A stretch of DNA of 64,000 nucleotides from Alloscardovia sp963543015 (GCA_963543015.1 CAUTYZ010000004.1:62001-126000); one strand, 5' to 3'. Shown: positions 41,801 to 50,577, counted from the stretch's first letter. The notes: generated by a model not told the origin, from the sequence alone. Made by a program: numbers and translations.

Positions 41801-42718
41801 ATGACTTTGAATGGTATTGATATCTCCAATTGGCAGGCAGGTATTAACGTACCTGCGGTCGATGCCGATTTCGTGATTGTCAAGGCAACGCAAGGGACAG
41901 GCTACACGTCACCGTCCATGCGTAGTCAGGCTGATTCTACGCTGTCAGCGGGTAAGCTTCTGGGCTTTTACCATTACGCGAGTGGCGGTAGTGCAACCGC
42001 TGAAGCTGACTACTTCGTTAACACGATACGAGACTACATCGGTCGAGCGCTGCTCGCGTTGGATTTTGAGATGGGCGAGAATGCGGCGTGGAATGCTAAT
42101 CCTAATCAGTGGATTAAGAGCTTCTGCGATCGCGTCGCCGAGACAACAGGGGTCAAGCCACTGGTCTATATTCCAGCAAGCGGATTAAATCGTACGCAGG
42201 GCATTGGAGATTACGGCTTGTGGGTAGCCCAGTATGCTGATAATAATCCAACGGGCTATCAGGATACGCCGTGGAACGAAGGCGCATACGCTTGTGCCAT
42301 GAGACAGTACTCGTCCGCAGGACATATCGGCGGTTACAACGGCAATCTTGACTTAAATAAGTTTTACGGTGACCGTGAAGCGTGGAATAAATATGCCAAT
42401 CCGACAGGCAACGCGACAGTACAGCAGACAGCTACACCTGCTGTGGATATTGAGGCTCTTGCACGCGATACTATCGCTGGCAAGTATGGAGATGGTCAAG
42501 CGCGACGCGCAGCTCTGGGAGCAAACTATGAGGCTGTGCAGGCTCGTGTCAATCAGATTCTGGAAGCATCCACGCAGGTGTGGCATACCGTTGCGCGCGG
42601 TGAGACATTGAGTGGTATCGCTGCAAAATACGGGACAACGTGGCAAAATCTTGCGCAGACAAATAATCTGGCGAATCCAAATCTTATCTACGCAGGACAG
42701 CGCATCCGTATCAAGTAA
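41801..42718 (+). CDS. endolysin: GH25 lysozyme + CW_7 repeat + LysM
   Basis: A 305-residue modular lysin. Residues 1-~195 are a GH25 muramidase with GIDISNWQ (Asp7) and LALDFEMG (Asp88, Glu90) as catalytic region. Residues ~220-252 form a CW_7 (Cpl-7-like) wall-binding repeat (DTIAGKYGDGQARRAALGANY). Residues ~256-305 are a LysM domain (WHTVARGETLSGIAAKYGTTW ... IYAGQRIRIK). Combining CW_7 and LysM is a normal but notable double binding design. GAAAGGA precedes the ATG. Confidence 0.94.
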   Translation: MTLNGIDISNWQAGINVPAVDADFVIVKATQGTGYTSPSMRSQADSTLSAGKLLGFYHYASGGSATAEADYFVNTIRDYIGRALLALDFEMGENAAWNANPNQWIKSFCDRVAETTGVKPLVYIPASGLNRTQGIGDYGLWVAQYADNNPTGYQDTPWNEGAYACAMRQYSSAGHIGGYNGNLDLNKFYGDREAWNKYANPTGNATVQQTATPAVDIEALARDTIAGKYGDGQARRAALGANYEAVQARVNQILEASTQVWHTVARGETLSGIAAKYGTTWQNLAQTNNLANPNLIYAGQRIRIK

Positions 42719-42728
42719 AGGAGATAAT

Positions 42729-43013
42729 ATGACAGAAGCAAAGCATTCAGAAGACTACATCGAAAAAACAGAGTCAGAGGCTTCTACAACCGTTAAACCA
42801 GTAGAGGAAGAGCCGTCTATGTTGAGTGTAGACGTGCGTAAGCGACTCTACCTCTTCTGCTTCCTCATGATGCCTACACTGCTGGTGGTGCAGTCTGTGC
42901 TTGCGGTAGTGGACGTGTCTCGATGGGTGACAGTCCTCGTCACAGCATTGGTTTCTGCTGTCGGATATATCGGCAGCTATGTCGGATACCAGTACGCAGG
43001 CAAGAGCAAGTAA
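42729..43013 (+). CDS. holin
   Basis: A 94-residue protein with a charged N-terminal third, two TM helices (LYLFCFLMMPTLLVVQSVLAVV and VTVLVTALVSAVGYIGSYVG) and a short basic end (AGKSK). Size, topology and place 10 bases after the lysin identify a holin, which makes the membrane lesion for lysin release. The start at 42729 follows AAAGGAGATAAT. Confidence 0.82.
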   Translation: MTEAKHSEDYIEKTESEASTTVKPVEEEPSMLSVDVRKRLYLFCFLMMPTLLVVQSVLAVVDVSRWVTVLVTALVSAVGYIGSYVGYQYAGKSK

Positions 43014-43047
43014 AGCCTTGTGTAAATTTTCAAGCACGAATGTCACA

Positions 43048-43085
43048 CCCCTCACTCAGATTTTTCTGGGTGAGGGGCATTTTTC
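43048..43085 (+). terminator. terminator after lysis genes
   Basis: CCCCTCAC-T-CAGA (43048-43060) pairs with TCTG-G-GTGAGGGG (43065-43077), followed by CATTTTT. It ends the rightward late operon. Confidence 0.88.
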
Positions 43086-43105
43086 GTTTGAGAAACTAAG
43101 CGTGG

Positions 43106-43182
43106 TACACTCATAGGTGAGGCTTCTCTCCGCCGACGATTTAGTCAATTTTTTACTCAACTAGGAGAGAAGCCTCATTTTT
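43106..43182 (+). ncRNA. possible small RNA with 14-bp stem
   Basis: Perfect 14-bp arms TGAGGCTTCTCTCC (43118-43131) and complement (43164-43177) enclose a 32-nt loop and are followed by TTTTT. A -10-like TACACT (43106-43111) with GTGG in front would start RNA exactly at the first arm. It lies after the lysis terminator and before a reverse-strand gene. It could be a separate ~65-nt RNA or only a second terminator. Confidence 0.4.
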
Positions 43183-43219
43183 GTTTAATACTCTGGAAGC
43201 CAGTCGTCTACCTGTTCCT

Positions 43220-43678
43220 TTAATCCTCGTCACCCATCATGGCACGAGAATACAGATTCGCTTCAGAGTCAGGGTATTCAAAACGCACCTCGTACTTGAG
43301 TCTCCTTAGCTCTGCTGCGACAGCACGAGTGCGAGTGTTTACGACTACAAATGAGCCTTTATCACGCCCATAACGGTTATAGTCATCTTGTGAACGGAAG
43401 TATGTTAACGTGATCACGCGAGGTGCATCGCCTACTTCTTGCTCAACCTCTTTTACTTGATTGACAGCGTTCTCTACAGCGATATAGTGGATGGCTTCCA
43501 TGCTGTCGAGCCATTCCCATGCATCCACTGGCACAGGGTTAGGACTCTTCTCACTTTCCCACTTTTTCACCGTCACGGTCTGCACATGCAAGGCTTGTGC
43601 TACTTCGTCTTGGCTAAAGCCGAGCATTTCTCGCTGTGCTCGAAAATCAGCCTTACCACGCTTTTCAACAAAAGCCAT
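43220..43678 (-). CDS. XRE-family HTH regulator
   Basis: A 152-residue protein with N-terminal HTH (RAQREMLGFSQDEVAQALHVQTVTVKKWESE) and a C-terminal domain with VITLTYFRSQDDYNRYGRDKG I do not recognise. It is reverse to the lytic genes, near attR, and may be expressed in the lysogen. AAGGAG precedes the ATG. Confidence 0.78.
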   Translation of the reverse strand: MAFVEKRGKADFRAQREMLGFSQDEVAQALHVQTVTVKKWESEKSPNPVPVDAWEWLDSMEAIHYIAVENAVNQVKEVEQEVGDAPRVITLTYFRSQDDYNRYGRDKGSFVVVNTRTRAVAAELRRLKYEVRFEYPDSEANLYSRAMMGDED

Positions 43679-43703
43679 ATGATTCTCCTTAATCTGTTAT
43701 AGG

Positions 43704-43737
43704 TAAGCCCCTCCAAAAGGAGGGGCTTATTTTTTTG
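43704..43737 (+). terminator. GC-rich terminator hairpin
   Basis: A perfect 10-bp stem AAGCCCCTCC/GGAGGGGCTT with AAAA loop is followed on the plus strand by ATTTTTTT. It stands between the two reverse-strand genes; for minus-strand RNA it lacks a U-run and may only attenuate. Confidence 0.8.
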
Positions 43738-43740
43738 ATT

Positions 43741-44010
43741 TTAAGCGATATGTGCGAAAGCCTTCACAGCTTCGATAAGCTCAGCCTCGCTCTTAAAGTT
43801 AGCCATATTGAACTTCTTTGCATCTGTGCGAGTGTACTTGCCCATGTCAGCAGTGGAGCGAACGTAAGCCGAGTCGAATTCTTCTTCTACGGTTACTTCA
43901 GCGTTCTCGAAGATTGCAGTGAAGAAGCGGGAATCGGTAGCTGCGCTTACCTTGAAAGACTGTGCTTCTGCTTCGAAAGCCTGTGCGAGGATATCGTATG
44001 CGTTGTTCAT
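43741..44010 (-). CDS. small prophage protein of unknown function
   Basis: An 89-residue acidic helical protein (AYDILAQAFEAEAQSFKVSAA ... SEAELIEAVKAFAHIA) with no family I know. GATAAGGAG precedes the ATG. It is the rightmost prophage gene and is transcribed away from attR towards the HTH gene, perhaps as one lysogen-expressed unit. Confidence 0.62.
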   Translation of the reverse strand: MNNAYDILAQAFEAEAQSFKVSAATDSRFFTAIFENAEVTVEEEFDSAYVRSTADMGKYTRTDAKKFNMANFKSEAELIEAVKAFAHIA

Positions 44011-44405
44011 TTTATTTTCTCCTTATCGAGATTCTCAGGAAACCTTGTGTTTCCTTGTTGACACTATCTAATATACACCTAAGGTATACATAACGCAACA
44101 TCGGCGTGTCGCATTTCCCAAAAATAACGACCTCTGCTACACAATACATGCAGCAGAGGTCGTTATTCTGTCAGTTTTTTCGAGATCTCCCGCCATGCCC
44201 TAGGCGATTGTCTTGCCATTTTTTCTCATTTCTTGTAGAAAATATCTAAGTGTTTTTGCTTAAAAAATGGTTGAGGTATGATGGGTGTTGCAATAATTTA
44301 ACAGTGTTGAAAAGAGTCGAGTATCAAACGAGTATACTTTAACCACGGTCTTCAAAAGGTCTTAAAGCTAGAATTCTCGCCGTCTTAAAGGGGTTTACAT
44401 TTTCG
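44011..44405. other. right-end non-coding region of the prophage (attP arm)
   Basis: About 395 bp without a gene. It holds an imperfect palindrome around CCTAAGG (44075-44092) in the promoter area of the 89-residue gene, a 16-bp hairpin (44123-44167), and two copies of GTCTTAAAG (about 44358 and 44381) near the core that could be integrase arm sites. The last point is inference. Confidence 0.45.
44123..44167 (-). terminator. 16-bp hairpin near the right prophage end
   Basis: AATAACGACCTCTGCT (44123-44138) and its exact complement (44152-44167) enclose a 13-nt loop. On the minus strand the stem runs into TTTTTGGG, so it probably stops transcription entering the prophage from the right; the plus side has only a delayed T-run. 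Confidence 0.78.
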
Positions 44406-44455
44406 AGTCTTCCAAACTGATTACGCGGGTTCGATTCCCGTCATCCGCTCCATTT
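44406..44455 (+). repeat. attR, 50-bp core repeat
   Basis: Identical to 10207-10256: the 3' part of tRNA-Gly plus CCA and three bases, with no 5' half, so it is not a functional tRNA. It marks the right prophage end. Confidence 0.97.
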
Positions 44456-44651
44456 CTTTTTTAATTTTTCTTTTTCCCTAAGCACATGGTTCACATGGCT
44501 AATGCGGTTGATTCCTCGTTTCTATTGTTCCTCGTGAAATTTCGACCCAGCTATACGAATAACTAAAAAGACTTATCATGGAATGTGCTCAGTACGAAAA
44601 TAGAGCCATACGCCGTAATCCCAGCCATACCATCATGGGCGGGATTACGGT
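44456..44651. other. non-coding flank right of attR
   Basis: About 200 bp without a supported gene. The inverted repeat CCGTAATCCC / GGGATTACGG (about 44613-44648) lies near the end of the following reverse-strand gene, without a T-run. Confidence 0.4.
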
Positions 44652-44840
44652 TCAATTCTTGCGAGGTCTTCCACCATGTCCAGGTCGCTCAGCTTGCCAT
44701 TTTTCAATAGTCTCCGGTAACCACCCACGAGTTTTGCCAATCAAGGCATCAGGCTCAGGAAGCTTATAGTTTGACAAGCCTCCCGGCGTAATCCCGAGCT
44801 GCTTAGCAATTTCCGTAAGGCTCAAGTAGTGCACTGCCAT
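44652..44840 (-). CDS. AlpA/excisionase-like HTH protein
   Basis: A 62-residue protein: YLSLTEIAKQLGITPGGLSNY is a helix-turn-helix and LPEPDALIGKTRGWLPETIEKWQAERPG the typical following part of small regulators found in actinobacterial integrative elements. It lies outside the prophage, beside two tiny membrane genes, and may be left from another mobile element that used the same tRNA. Confidence 0.72.
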   Translation of the reverse strand: MAVHYLSLTEIAKQLGITPGGLSNYKLPEPDALIGKTRGWLPETIEKWQAERPGHGGRPRKN

Positions 44841-44979
44841 TTAGCGCCTGCCTGCCAAGAATCCAAAAAACACCACTAGCAAGAGTAAAGCCCGCGCTCG
44901 CGATTGGGGACCAGTACATGATGCCTGCAGAGACTATTGCAAGGCAGAGGGCTATTGTTCCGTATTTTTTTGCTGTCAT
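44803..44979 (-). CDS. small membrane protein overlapping the HTH gene
   Basis: A 58-residue frame (MTAKKYGTIALCLAIVSAG...) with two hydrophobic stretches, whose 3' end overlaps the start of the HTH gene by 38 bases. No clear ribosome site. It contains the reverse complement of GCGCTCGC (44894-44901) as Ala-Ser-Ala codons. Tentative. Confidence 0.45.
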   Translation of the reverse strand: MTAKKYGTIALCLAIVSAGIMYWSPIASAGFTLASGVFWILGRQALNGSALLEPYGNC

Positions 44980-45054
44980 AATTAAAGAGAATGCGTGTAT
45001 TATGGGAAGTTAGTGGGGTTCTGGATAGTTGGTGTATTCAGACCCCCTTCTTTT

Positions 45055-45144
45055 TTACTTATCCTTGTTTAAGAAAAGTGCGATAAATGCTGCAATTCCT
45101 GCAAGCAGTGTACCGATTGCTGAAATTGCTTCCCCTTCTCGCAT
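45055..45144 (-). CDS. 29-residue membrane peptide
   Basis: A short frame MREGEAISAIGTLLAGIAAFIALFLNKDK with one hydrophobic helix and a very good AAAGGAGG in front of the ATG. It is probably a real small gene upstream of the other two reverse-strand genes. Function unknown. Confidence 0.5.
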   Translation of the reverse strand: MREGEAISAIGTLLAGIAAFIALFLNKDK

Positions 45145-45318
45145 TCTTTCCTCCTTTCCATATGATTGTGTACATCATGGTTGTGCATATGCCTATTCTA
45201 ATTCCTTTTTATCCTTGTGTTTGAATTCATCACTCGCACACCACACTGCCCTGCATCTCAGATACACAATCCTGAGTATGCTTATCCTCAGATTGTTCAC
45301 TAACAATAAGGAGAAAAA

Positions 45319-46749
45319 ATGGCAGACAAAGCTCTGGCACTTTCATCACTGAGCACATATTCGGAGCACTTCAATGCAGATCGTGCTAACCGAGTTGCCG
45401 CAAACGCTGCTGTCAGCATGGGGGTCCTCAAAGCTGCAACATCGTATGCAGGCGCTCGTGAAGTTCCTATGGACTTCAACATCGAGCTGAAGCAGGGCTC
45501 GATTACAAACCAGGAACGTTCAGGACGTTGCTGGATGTTTGCAGGTCTCAACGTTTTGCGTTATGAGCTCATGCATAAGTGGAATCTTGCTGATTTCGAA
45601 TTCTCGGAAAATTATCTTCTTTTCTGGGAAAAGATGGAGAAGGCAAACTCGTACCTCGAGTACGTTATCGAAACAATCGATGCTCCAGTAGATGACCGTC
45701 GTTTCCAGGTCATCAATGAAGGCCCTGTACAAGACGGTAACTGGTGGAAGGGCTTTGCAGATCTCGTATCAAAGTACGGTCTCGTTCCAAAGAGCGCATA
45801 CCCAGAATCCGCAAATTCTCGCAATACCGATGATTTCATCCAGTACATTAATTCAAAGTTGCGCGAATTCGCAGCAGACATGCGTGAAGCACACCGCAAT
45901 GGTGAGTCTGAAGAAGCTATCCGCGCTCGCAAGGATGAGTATTTGGATCTCGTCTATCGTATGTGCGCAATTTCTCTTGGCGAGCCTCCAACTCACTTTG
46001 ATTTCTTTGCTCGCGTAGAAGACGAAGACAAGAAGGATAAGAAGGACGACTCTGCTACCGCTCAGGAAGAGAAGACCAGCAAGGAAGAAAAGACTGAGCA
46101 GCCAAAGAACGGCAAGGATACTCGCAAGCAGATCGTCGACTTGAACATTACTCCTATGGAGTTCTACAAGAAGTACGTTCCTGTGGACGTTAACGACTAC
46201 GAGACTGTAATCAACAGCCCTCTCGAATCCACTCCATACGGCAAGCGTTATTCTTATAAGAATTCCGCAACCGTTATCGAGGCTGGCGATATGGATGCTC
46301 TTAACGTGGACCTCGACACCTTCCGTGAAGCAACCGTCAATATGCTTAAGGATGGTCACCCTGTATGGTTCGCATGCGACTGCACACAGTTCTCTTTGCG
46401 CGGTGCTGGATATTTCGATGAGAATACCGTTCGCGTTGACGAGCTCTTTGGCACCACGTTCAACCTCGACAAGGGCCAGGGCTTGGAATACATGGATTAT
46501 CCAAGTAACCACGCGATGACTTTCATCGGCGTAAACCTCGATGAAAACGGTCAGCCAAACCGTTGGAAGGTGGAAAATAGCTGGGGTAAGGAAAACGGTA
46601 AGGACGGCTACTATGTAGCAACTGCTGCATGGTTCGACCGTTTCGTACGCGAAGTCATTATCCGCAAGCAGTATCTCGCTCCTGAACTTCTCGAAGCAGA
46701 AACTGTTGAGCTTGAGCCATGGCAGCCTGTGAGCCGCTTTGCTGCTTAA
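45319..46749 (+). CDS. pepC: aminopeptidase C (bleomycin hydrolase family)
   Basis: A cytoplasmic cysteine aminopeptidase (papain-like, hexameric) that takes residues off peptide N-termini. The catalytic triad is visible: Cys in GRCWMFAGLNVLR, His in NHAMTFIGV, Asn in VENSWGKENG. The 476-residue length exceeds the usual ~440 because of a charged insert (DEDKKDKKDDSATAQEE ... NGKDTR) at about residues 233-275. AAGGAG precedes the ATG. Confidence 0.95.
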   Translation: MADKALALSSLSTYSEHFNADRANRVAANAAVSMGVLKAATSYAGAREVPMDFNIELKQGSITNQERSGRCWMFAGLNVLRYELMHKWNLADFEFSENYLLFWEKMEKANSYLEYVIETIDAPVDDRRFQVINEGPVQDGNWWKGFADLVSKYGLVPKSAYPESANSRNTDDFIQYINSKLREFAADMREAHRNGESEEAIRARKDEYLDLVYRMCAISLGEPPTHFDFFARVEDEDKKDKKDDSATAQEEKTSKEEKTEQPKNGKDTRKQIVDLNITPMEFYKKYVPVDVNDYETVINSPLESTPYGKRYSYKNSATVIEAGDMDALNVDLDTFREATVNMLKDGHPVWFACDCTQFSLRGAGYFDENTVRVDELFGTTFNLDKGQGLEYMDYPSNHAMTFIGVNLDENGQPNRWKVENSWGKENGKDGYYVATAAWFDRFVREVIIRKQYLAPELLEAETVELEPWQPVSRFAA

Positions 46750-46773
46750 GTTGAGCTTCTTCTAGCATCTCGT

Positions 46774-46834
46774 CCTCATTCTTTCTCATCACTTCCACGT
46801 CACGGATAGCGCTAGAAAGGATGAGGATTTTCTC
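46774..46834 (+). terminator. terminator-like hairpin after pepC
   Basis: CCTCATTCTTTCT (46774-46786) and AGAAAGGATGAGG pair over about 12 bp with one wobble and a loop of ~27 nt, followed by ATTTTC. The remaining ~190 bp up to the next gene show nothing further that I can name. Confidence 0.55.
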
Positions 46835-47029
46835 TATTTCTTATTTCCGCACTTTCTTGCTTTCACACCGTTGATCACTGTACGAGGTCAATCACTGTAA
46901 CGGTCATTGACCTCGTCCACTTGTAATTATTCGTGGTAGAAGATTACACTTTTCCGCACCTTTTATCCCCTCTTGGTATAATCTTCTGAGTATTTATGTC
47001 ATCTCATCAACCCATATCAAGGAGCTTGT

Positions 47030-48973
47030 ATGTCACGTTCATCGTCGTCTGAACGCAGACGTTTCTCCTTGAGTTCATTGGGAACTGCCACCGCATGGAC
47101 TGTAGCCGGTTTTGTGAGCGCATGGATTGCTCTGTGTATGAGCGTGGGGCCTATTTATCGACGCGATCATTCCATTGCGACATTCGGGATTGCAAATGCC
47201 CTCATCTTTGTGTGCGCGTGGGTTATCTGCATGACAATTATTTGGGCTCTTGTTCGTTTTAGCCAGCCAGAATCAGGAATTTTACGCAAGACTCGTGGCT
47301 GGTGGATGAAGATCCAGCCTCGCCTTCACTCTCGTTTCCGTGCATACATCGACAAGCATCCTCGTGTGTCCAATCGTCTGCGAGCAGCACACGCATTATG
47401 GATGCGTAGCCGCGACCTGATTATCTCATGCACGAATCGCTGGTGGAAAATTGCACTGATTTTGCTTGCTTTCTGGGGAATCCAATTTCTCCTTGTTCCC
47501 ACTATTTTTGCTGCGGATTTGATGAGTCAATACAATGAGATGACTCGATGGGTGACCTCATTAAACGGATCGTATGTATCTTACGCAGACACTTTTAATG
47601 TCGTAGACATTTACCCTATCGCCCATTACATGTGGCCAGATACCCCGACATATCTGACAAACCAGCATAACGTCGTTCTCACATTCATATACGGTGGCAC
47701 CTTGTACTGGTCACAGCGCTATACAGGAACAATTGATCTTGGATTGGTTCTTTTGTCCCTGACGCAGATGCTTTTTGCAATTTTTGCTGTTAGTGTCACC
47801 GTTCATCGCTTCTTTACTTTCGCACGCCCAGTTCGCGTCTATCCTCGTCAATCGACTCACTTACACAGTATGAGTGCTTCAGCCATCTGGCGAGTGGTCA
47901 CTCTCGTTTTCTTTATCCTGAATCCTCAGGTGTTATATGCGACAACTGCTTTGACGAAGTCTCCTTTGTTTGCTTTCGCCTTCCTGTGGTGGTTTGGTCA
48001 GTGGTATGAAATTTTTGCACGCCGTGACCGTGCGCATATCCCTCGTTCTTTGATTGCAGGAATTGTGGTGAGCACTGCCGTTATGCTCATTTCTGCAAAA
48101 TATGCGACATATATCATCGCTGTACAGATTGTGCTCATCTTCATCGCTGATAGGAAACGTTGGCGCGCATACCTCATTTCTCTCGTCATTCCGTTTATTA
48201 TTTTCCAAGGAGCGCTGACTGCTGCCGTTAATACCGGAACAATTATTTCCGGAGATCCTATTGAGAGCCGCGGTATCCAACTTCAGCAAATTGCTCGAGT
48301 TATGCGAGAAGACCCAACAGGCGTATCTGAGGAAGTTCGTACAGAATTACGCCCAATTTTTAACCTATATACAATGGGCTCCACATATTCCCCTGACGAT
48401 GCAGATCGAGTTAAGTCTTCAGGTAGCGATGGAAAAGTAGAGACATACAAATGGGAAACTGTCACCCAGGCAGATATGGCAAACTTTAATAAAGCATGGC
48501 TGCAATTAGGCATGTCCCATCCTGTCATCTACGTCGATGCTTTCTTGGCAAAAGTGTATGGATATTTCGATGTCAATGACAAACCATACGTTGCGACGAG
48601 CTATTATCTGAGCAATTCCCGCCTGTCGAATGCTCCAATTTTGCGATACTGGGTGCCGCAAGTACGCCAAGCGGAAGAATTAGTCAGCGAAGGCATTGGC
48701 GATATCCCGGTTATTGGTTGGATTATGCGCGGCAACTTCTACGTGGTTGCTGTACTGCTCATGGGATGTGCGGTTATCATTCTTCGACGCTGGCGAGATT
48801 TGCTGCGATACATTCCGCTCGTTTTGCTTATTGGCGTTATGATTATGGCTCCAGCGAATAATTTTGAACGCCACATGCTTCCTCTTGCATACGTCGCTCT
48901 TCTCATGTTTATGCATTTCGTTCGCTCTGCTCGTCTTGCATATGCTCGAGAACGAATATCGCGCGTAATGTAG
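47030..48973 (+). CDS. large polytopic membrane protein, glycosyltransferase-like (DUF6020-type)
   Basis: A 647-residue protein with about 12 hydrophobic segments, a Lys/Arg-rich loop between early helices, and an extracytoplasmic-looking middle part (NNLTMSYNEMTRWV-like: LMSQYNEMTRWVTSLNGSYVSY). The pattern suits DUF6020/GT-C type lipid-linked glycan enzymes of bifidobacteria. Substrate unknown. AAGGAGC precedes the ATG. Confidence 0.72.
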   Translation: MSRSSSSERRRFSLSSLGTATAWTVAGFVSAWIALCMSVGPIYRRDHSIATFGIANALIFVCAWVICMTIIWALVRFSQPESGILRKTRGWWMKIQPRLHSRFRAYIDKHPRVSNRLRAAHALWMRSRDLIISCTNRWWKIALILLAFWGIQFLLVPTIFAADLMSQYNEMTRWVTSLNGSYVSYADTFNVVDIYPIAHYMWPDTPTYLTNQHNVVLTFIYGGTLYWSQRYTGTIDLGLVLLSLTQMLFAIFAVSVTVHRFFTFARPVRVYPRQSTHLHSMSASAIWRVVTLVFFILNPQVLYATTALTKSPLFAFAFLWWFGQWYEIFARRDRAHIPRSLIAGIVVSTAVMLISAKYATYIIAVQIVLIFIADRKRWRAYLISLVIPFIIFQGALTAAVNTGTIISGDPIESRGIQLQQIARVMREDPTGVSEEVRTELRPIFNLYTMGSTYSPDDADRVKSSGSDGKVETYKWETVTQADMANFNKAWLQLGMSHPVIYVDAFLAKVYGYFDVNDKPYVATSYYLSNSRLSNAPILRYWVPQVRQAEELVSEGIGDIPVIGWIMRGNFYVVAVLLMGCAVIILRRWRDLLRYIPLVLLIGVMIMAPANNFERHMLPLAYVALLMFMHFVRSARLAYARERISRVM

Positions 48974-48996
48974 CCGTCGTACATTCATCACTCAAC

Positions 48997-49041
48997 ATAA
49001 AATTCAGGGGACTCGCCGCGTATCATCGCACGAATCCCCTG
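48997..49041 (-). terminator. terminator of the araBDA operon
   Basis: CAGGGGACTCG (49005-49015) and CGAATCCCCTG (49031-49041) pair with one mismatch; on the minus strand AATTTT follows. It lies just past the araA stop. Confidence 0.7.
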
Positions 49042-49068
49042 TAGTATATCTATGTACTTTACTTCGCC

Positions 49069-50577
49069 TTAGAAGTGCTCATTCAAGCGATAGTACACAT
49101 CATTGACGCGTAATGTCGTTTCAAATTGAGCAGGAGTAGTATTCTCATCAATTACCGCAAGCTCGACTCCAGCAATGCGAGCGAAATCTTCCCATGCTTC
49201 ATGGCCGACAGTTGTCGTCATGCATGTATGATGAGCAGCACCTGCCAAAAGCCAGCACTCAGTAGCTTCCTTAAGATTTGGTCGAGGCTCCCAGAGCGCA
49301 CGAGCCGTTGGCAATTGTGGCAAATCATGATCAGGATTGACGACATCCACAACGTTCATAACCAAGCGGAATCGTTCACGCACATCACTCATCGCAATAA
49401 CGACAGCACCCTTATGAGGCGTAGCTGTAAAAACAAGACGTGCAGGATCTTCCTTACCGCCGATACCCAATGGATGAATTTCCAGCTTTGCCTTGCCATC
49501 TGACTTCAAGGTTGGGGATACCTCAAGCATATGGGCTCCGAGAATTTTCTCCTTGCCCGGAACGAGGTTATAGGAATAATCTTCCATCAAAGAGCATCCG
49601 CCCTCCAGACCATATCCCATGACATTTCCGATGCGTACGAGCATAGCTGTCTTCCAGTCGCCTTCAGCAGAGAAGCCATAACCGTCAGCCATCAAACGCT
49701 GCACACCCACACCAGGAAGTTGACGCAATTCTCCCAAATCCTCGAAATTATCCACTGCTACCGTTGCACCGGCTTCTTCCAGCATGTCACGCATGCCCAA
49801 TTCTTCCTGAGCAGCCACATACAGGGATTCATAGCGATCACCCAAGAGCTCAGGAGCAATCTCATACTCCTGCTTGTACTCTTCGATAAGCGCTTCGACA
49901 CGTTCACGCGATACAGCATTGACGTGCTCGACAAGCTCATTGACAGGCCATGTATTGATAGAAGCTCCAAAGACGCGTTCTGCCTCCGTCTTATCACCCT
50001 CCGTGACAGCAACGTTGCGCATATTGTCACCCCAGCGCATCACCTTCATTGTATTGGCCGCATCCCAGCCAGCACATGCGCGTGCCCATACTCCGATGCG
50101 TTCAGCAACTTCAGGATCTGTGTAGTGACCGACGACAATTTTGCGAGGAATACCCAAACGCGTCACGATATATCCGAATTCGCGATCGCCATGCGCTGCC
50201 TGATTGAGATTCATGAAGTCCATATCCATGGTTTCCCAAGGAATTTCCTGATGATGCTGAGTATTCAGCTGAAGCAAAGGCTTCTTGAGTTCATTCAGTC
50301 CACGAATCCACATCTTTGCAGGACTAAACGTATGCATCCATGCAATCACGCCAATGCAGTCTTTCGACGCGCTCGCTTCTTGCATAAACTGCTTGATTGA
50401 GTCTGAATCCTTTAATGTAGGCTTGAGCACAAGCTCCACAGGAATAGATGTGCTCGCATTGAGCGTATCCACGATATCGCGCGACTGCTCAGCAACCTGG
50501 CGCAATGTTTCCTCACCATACAAATCCTGCGATCCTACAGCGAACCAAATTTCCTTACCTTCGAATGGATTCTTCAT
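49069..50577 (-). CDS. araA: L-arabinose isomerase
   Basis: Converts L-arabinose to L-ribulose using Mn2+. The 502-residue length is normal. Segments IWFAVGSQDLYGEE, WMHTFSPAKMW, LLQLNTQHHQEIPW, and AGAAHHTCMTT are characteristic. The start was set at 50577, with GAAAGGA upstream, instead of an in-frame ATG 19 codons earlier. It is the last gene of araB-araD-araA. Confidence 0.97.
   Translation of the reverse strand: MKNPFEGKEIWFAVGSQDLYGEETLRQVAEQSRDIVDTLNASTSIPVELVLKPTLKDSDSIKQFMQEASASKDCIGVIAWMHTFSPAKMWIRGLNELKKPLLQLNTQHHQEIPWETMDMDFMNLNQAAHGDREFGYIVTRLGIPRKIVVGHYTDPEVAERIGVWARACAGWDAANTMKVMRWGDNMRNVAVTEGDKTEAERVFGASINTWPVNELVEHVNAVSRERVEALIEEYKQEYEIAPELLGDRYESLYVAAQEELGMRDMLEEAGATVAVDNFEDLGELRQLPGVGVQRLMADGYGFSAEGDWKTAMLVRIGNVMGYGLEGGCSLMEDYSYNLVPGKEKILGAHMLEVSPTLKSDGKAKLEIHPLGIGGKEDPARLVFTATPHKGAVVIAMSDVRERFRLVMNVVDVVNPDHDLPQLPTARALWEPRPNLKEATECWLLAGAAHHTCMTTTVGHEAWEDFARIAGVELAVIDENTTPAQFETTLRVNDVYYRLNEHF

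Larger units (their letters stand above)
10207..44455 (+). mobile_element. complete ~34.2-kb siphovirus-type prophage in tRNA-Gly
   Basis: The element is bounded by a perfect 50-bp repeat and carries, in order, integrase, lysogeny control, early/replication genes, HNH plus terminase, head, tail, lysis and right-end regulators. HK97-type portal, protease and capsid, a tape measure of 1107 residues and a tail-chaperone frameshift indicate a long non-contractile-tailed phage. Except for the methyltransferase frameshift, I see no broken essential gene, so it may be inducible. Composition is unlike the host: tracts of extreme C/A or T/G third positions alternate along it. Confidence 0.96.

Noticed and set aside
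43220..43678. Reverse-strand gene near attR as the shufflon recombinase
   Set aside because: It is an XRE-type HTH protein without recombinase motifs; no recombinase adjoins the invertible cassette.
44406..44455. A second tRNA-Gly
   Set aside because: Only the 3' part from the anticodon stem is present; it is the attR copy.
44608..44650. Inverted repeat CCGTAATCCC as terminator
   Set aside because: No T-run on either side; kept only as a note in the flank entry.
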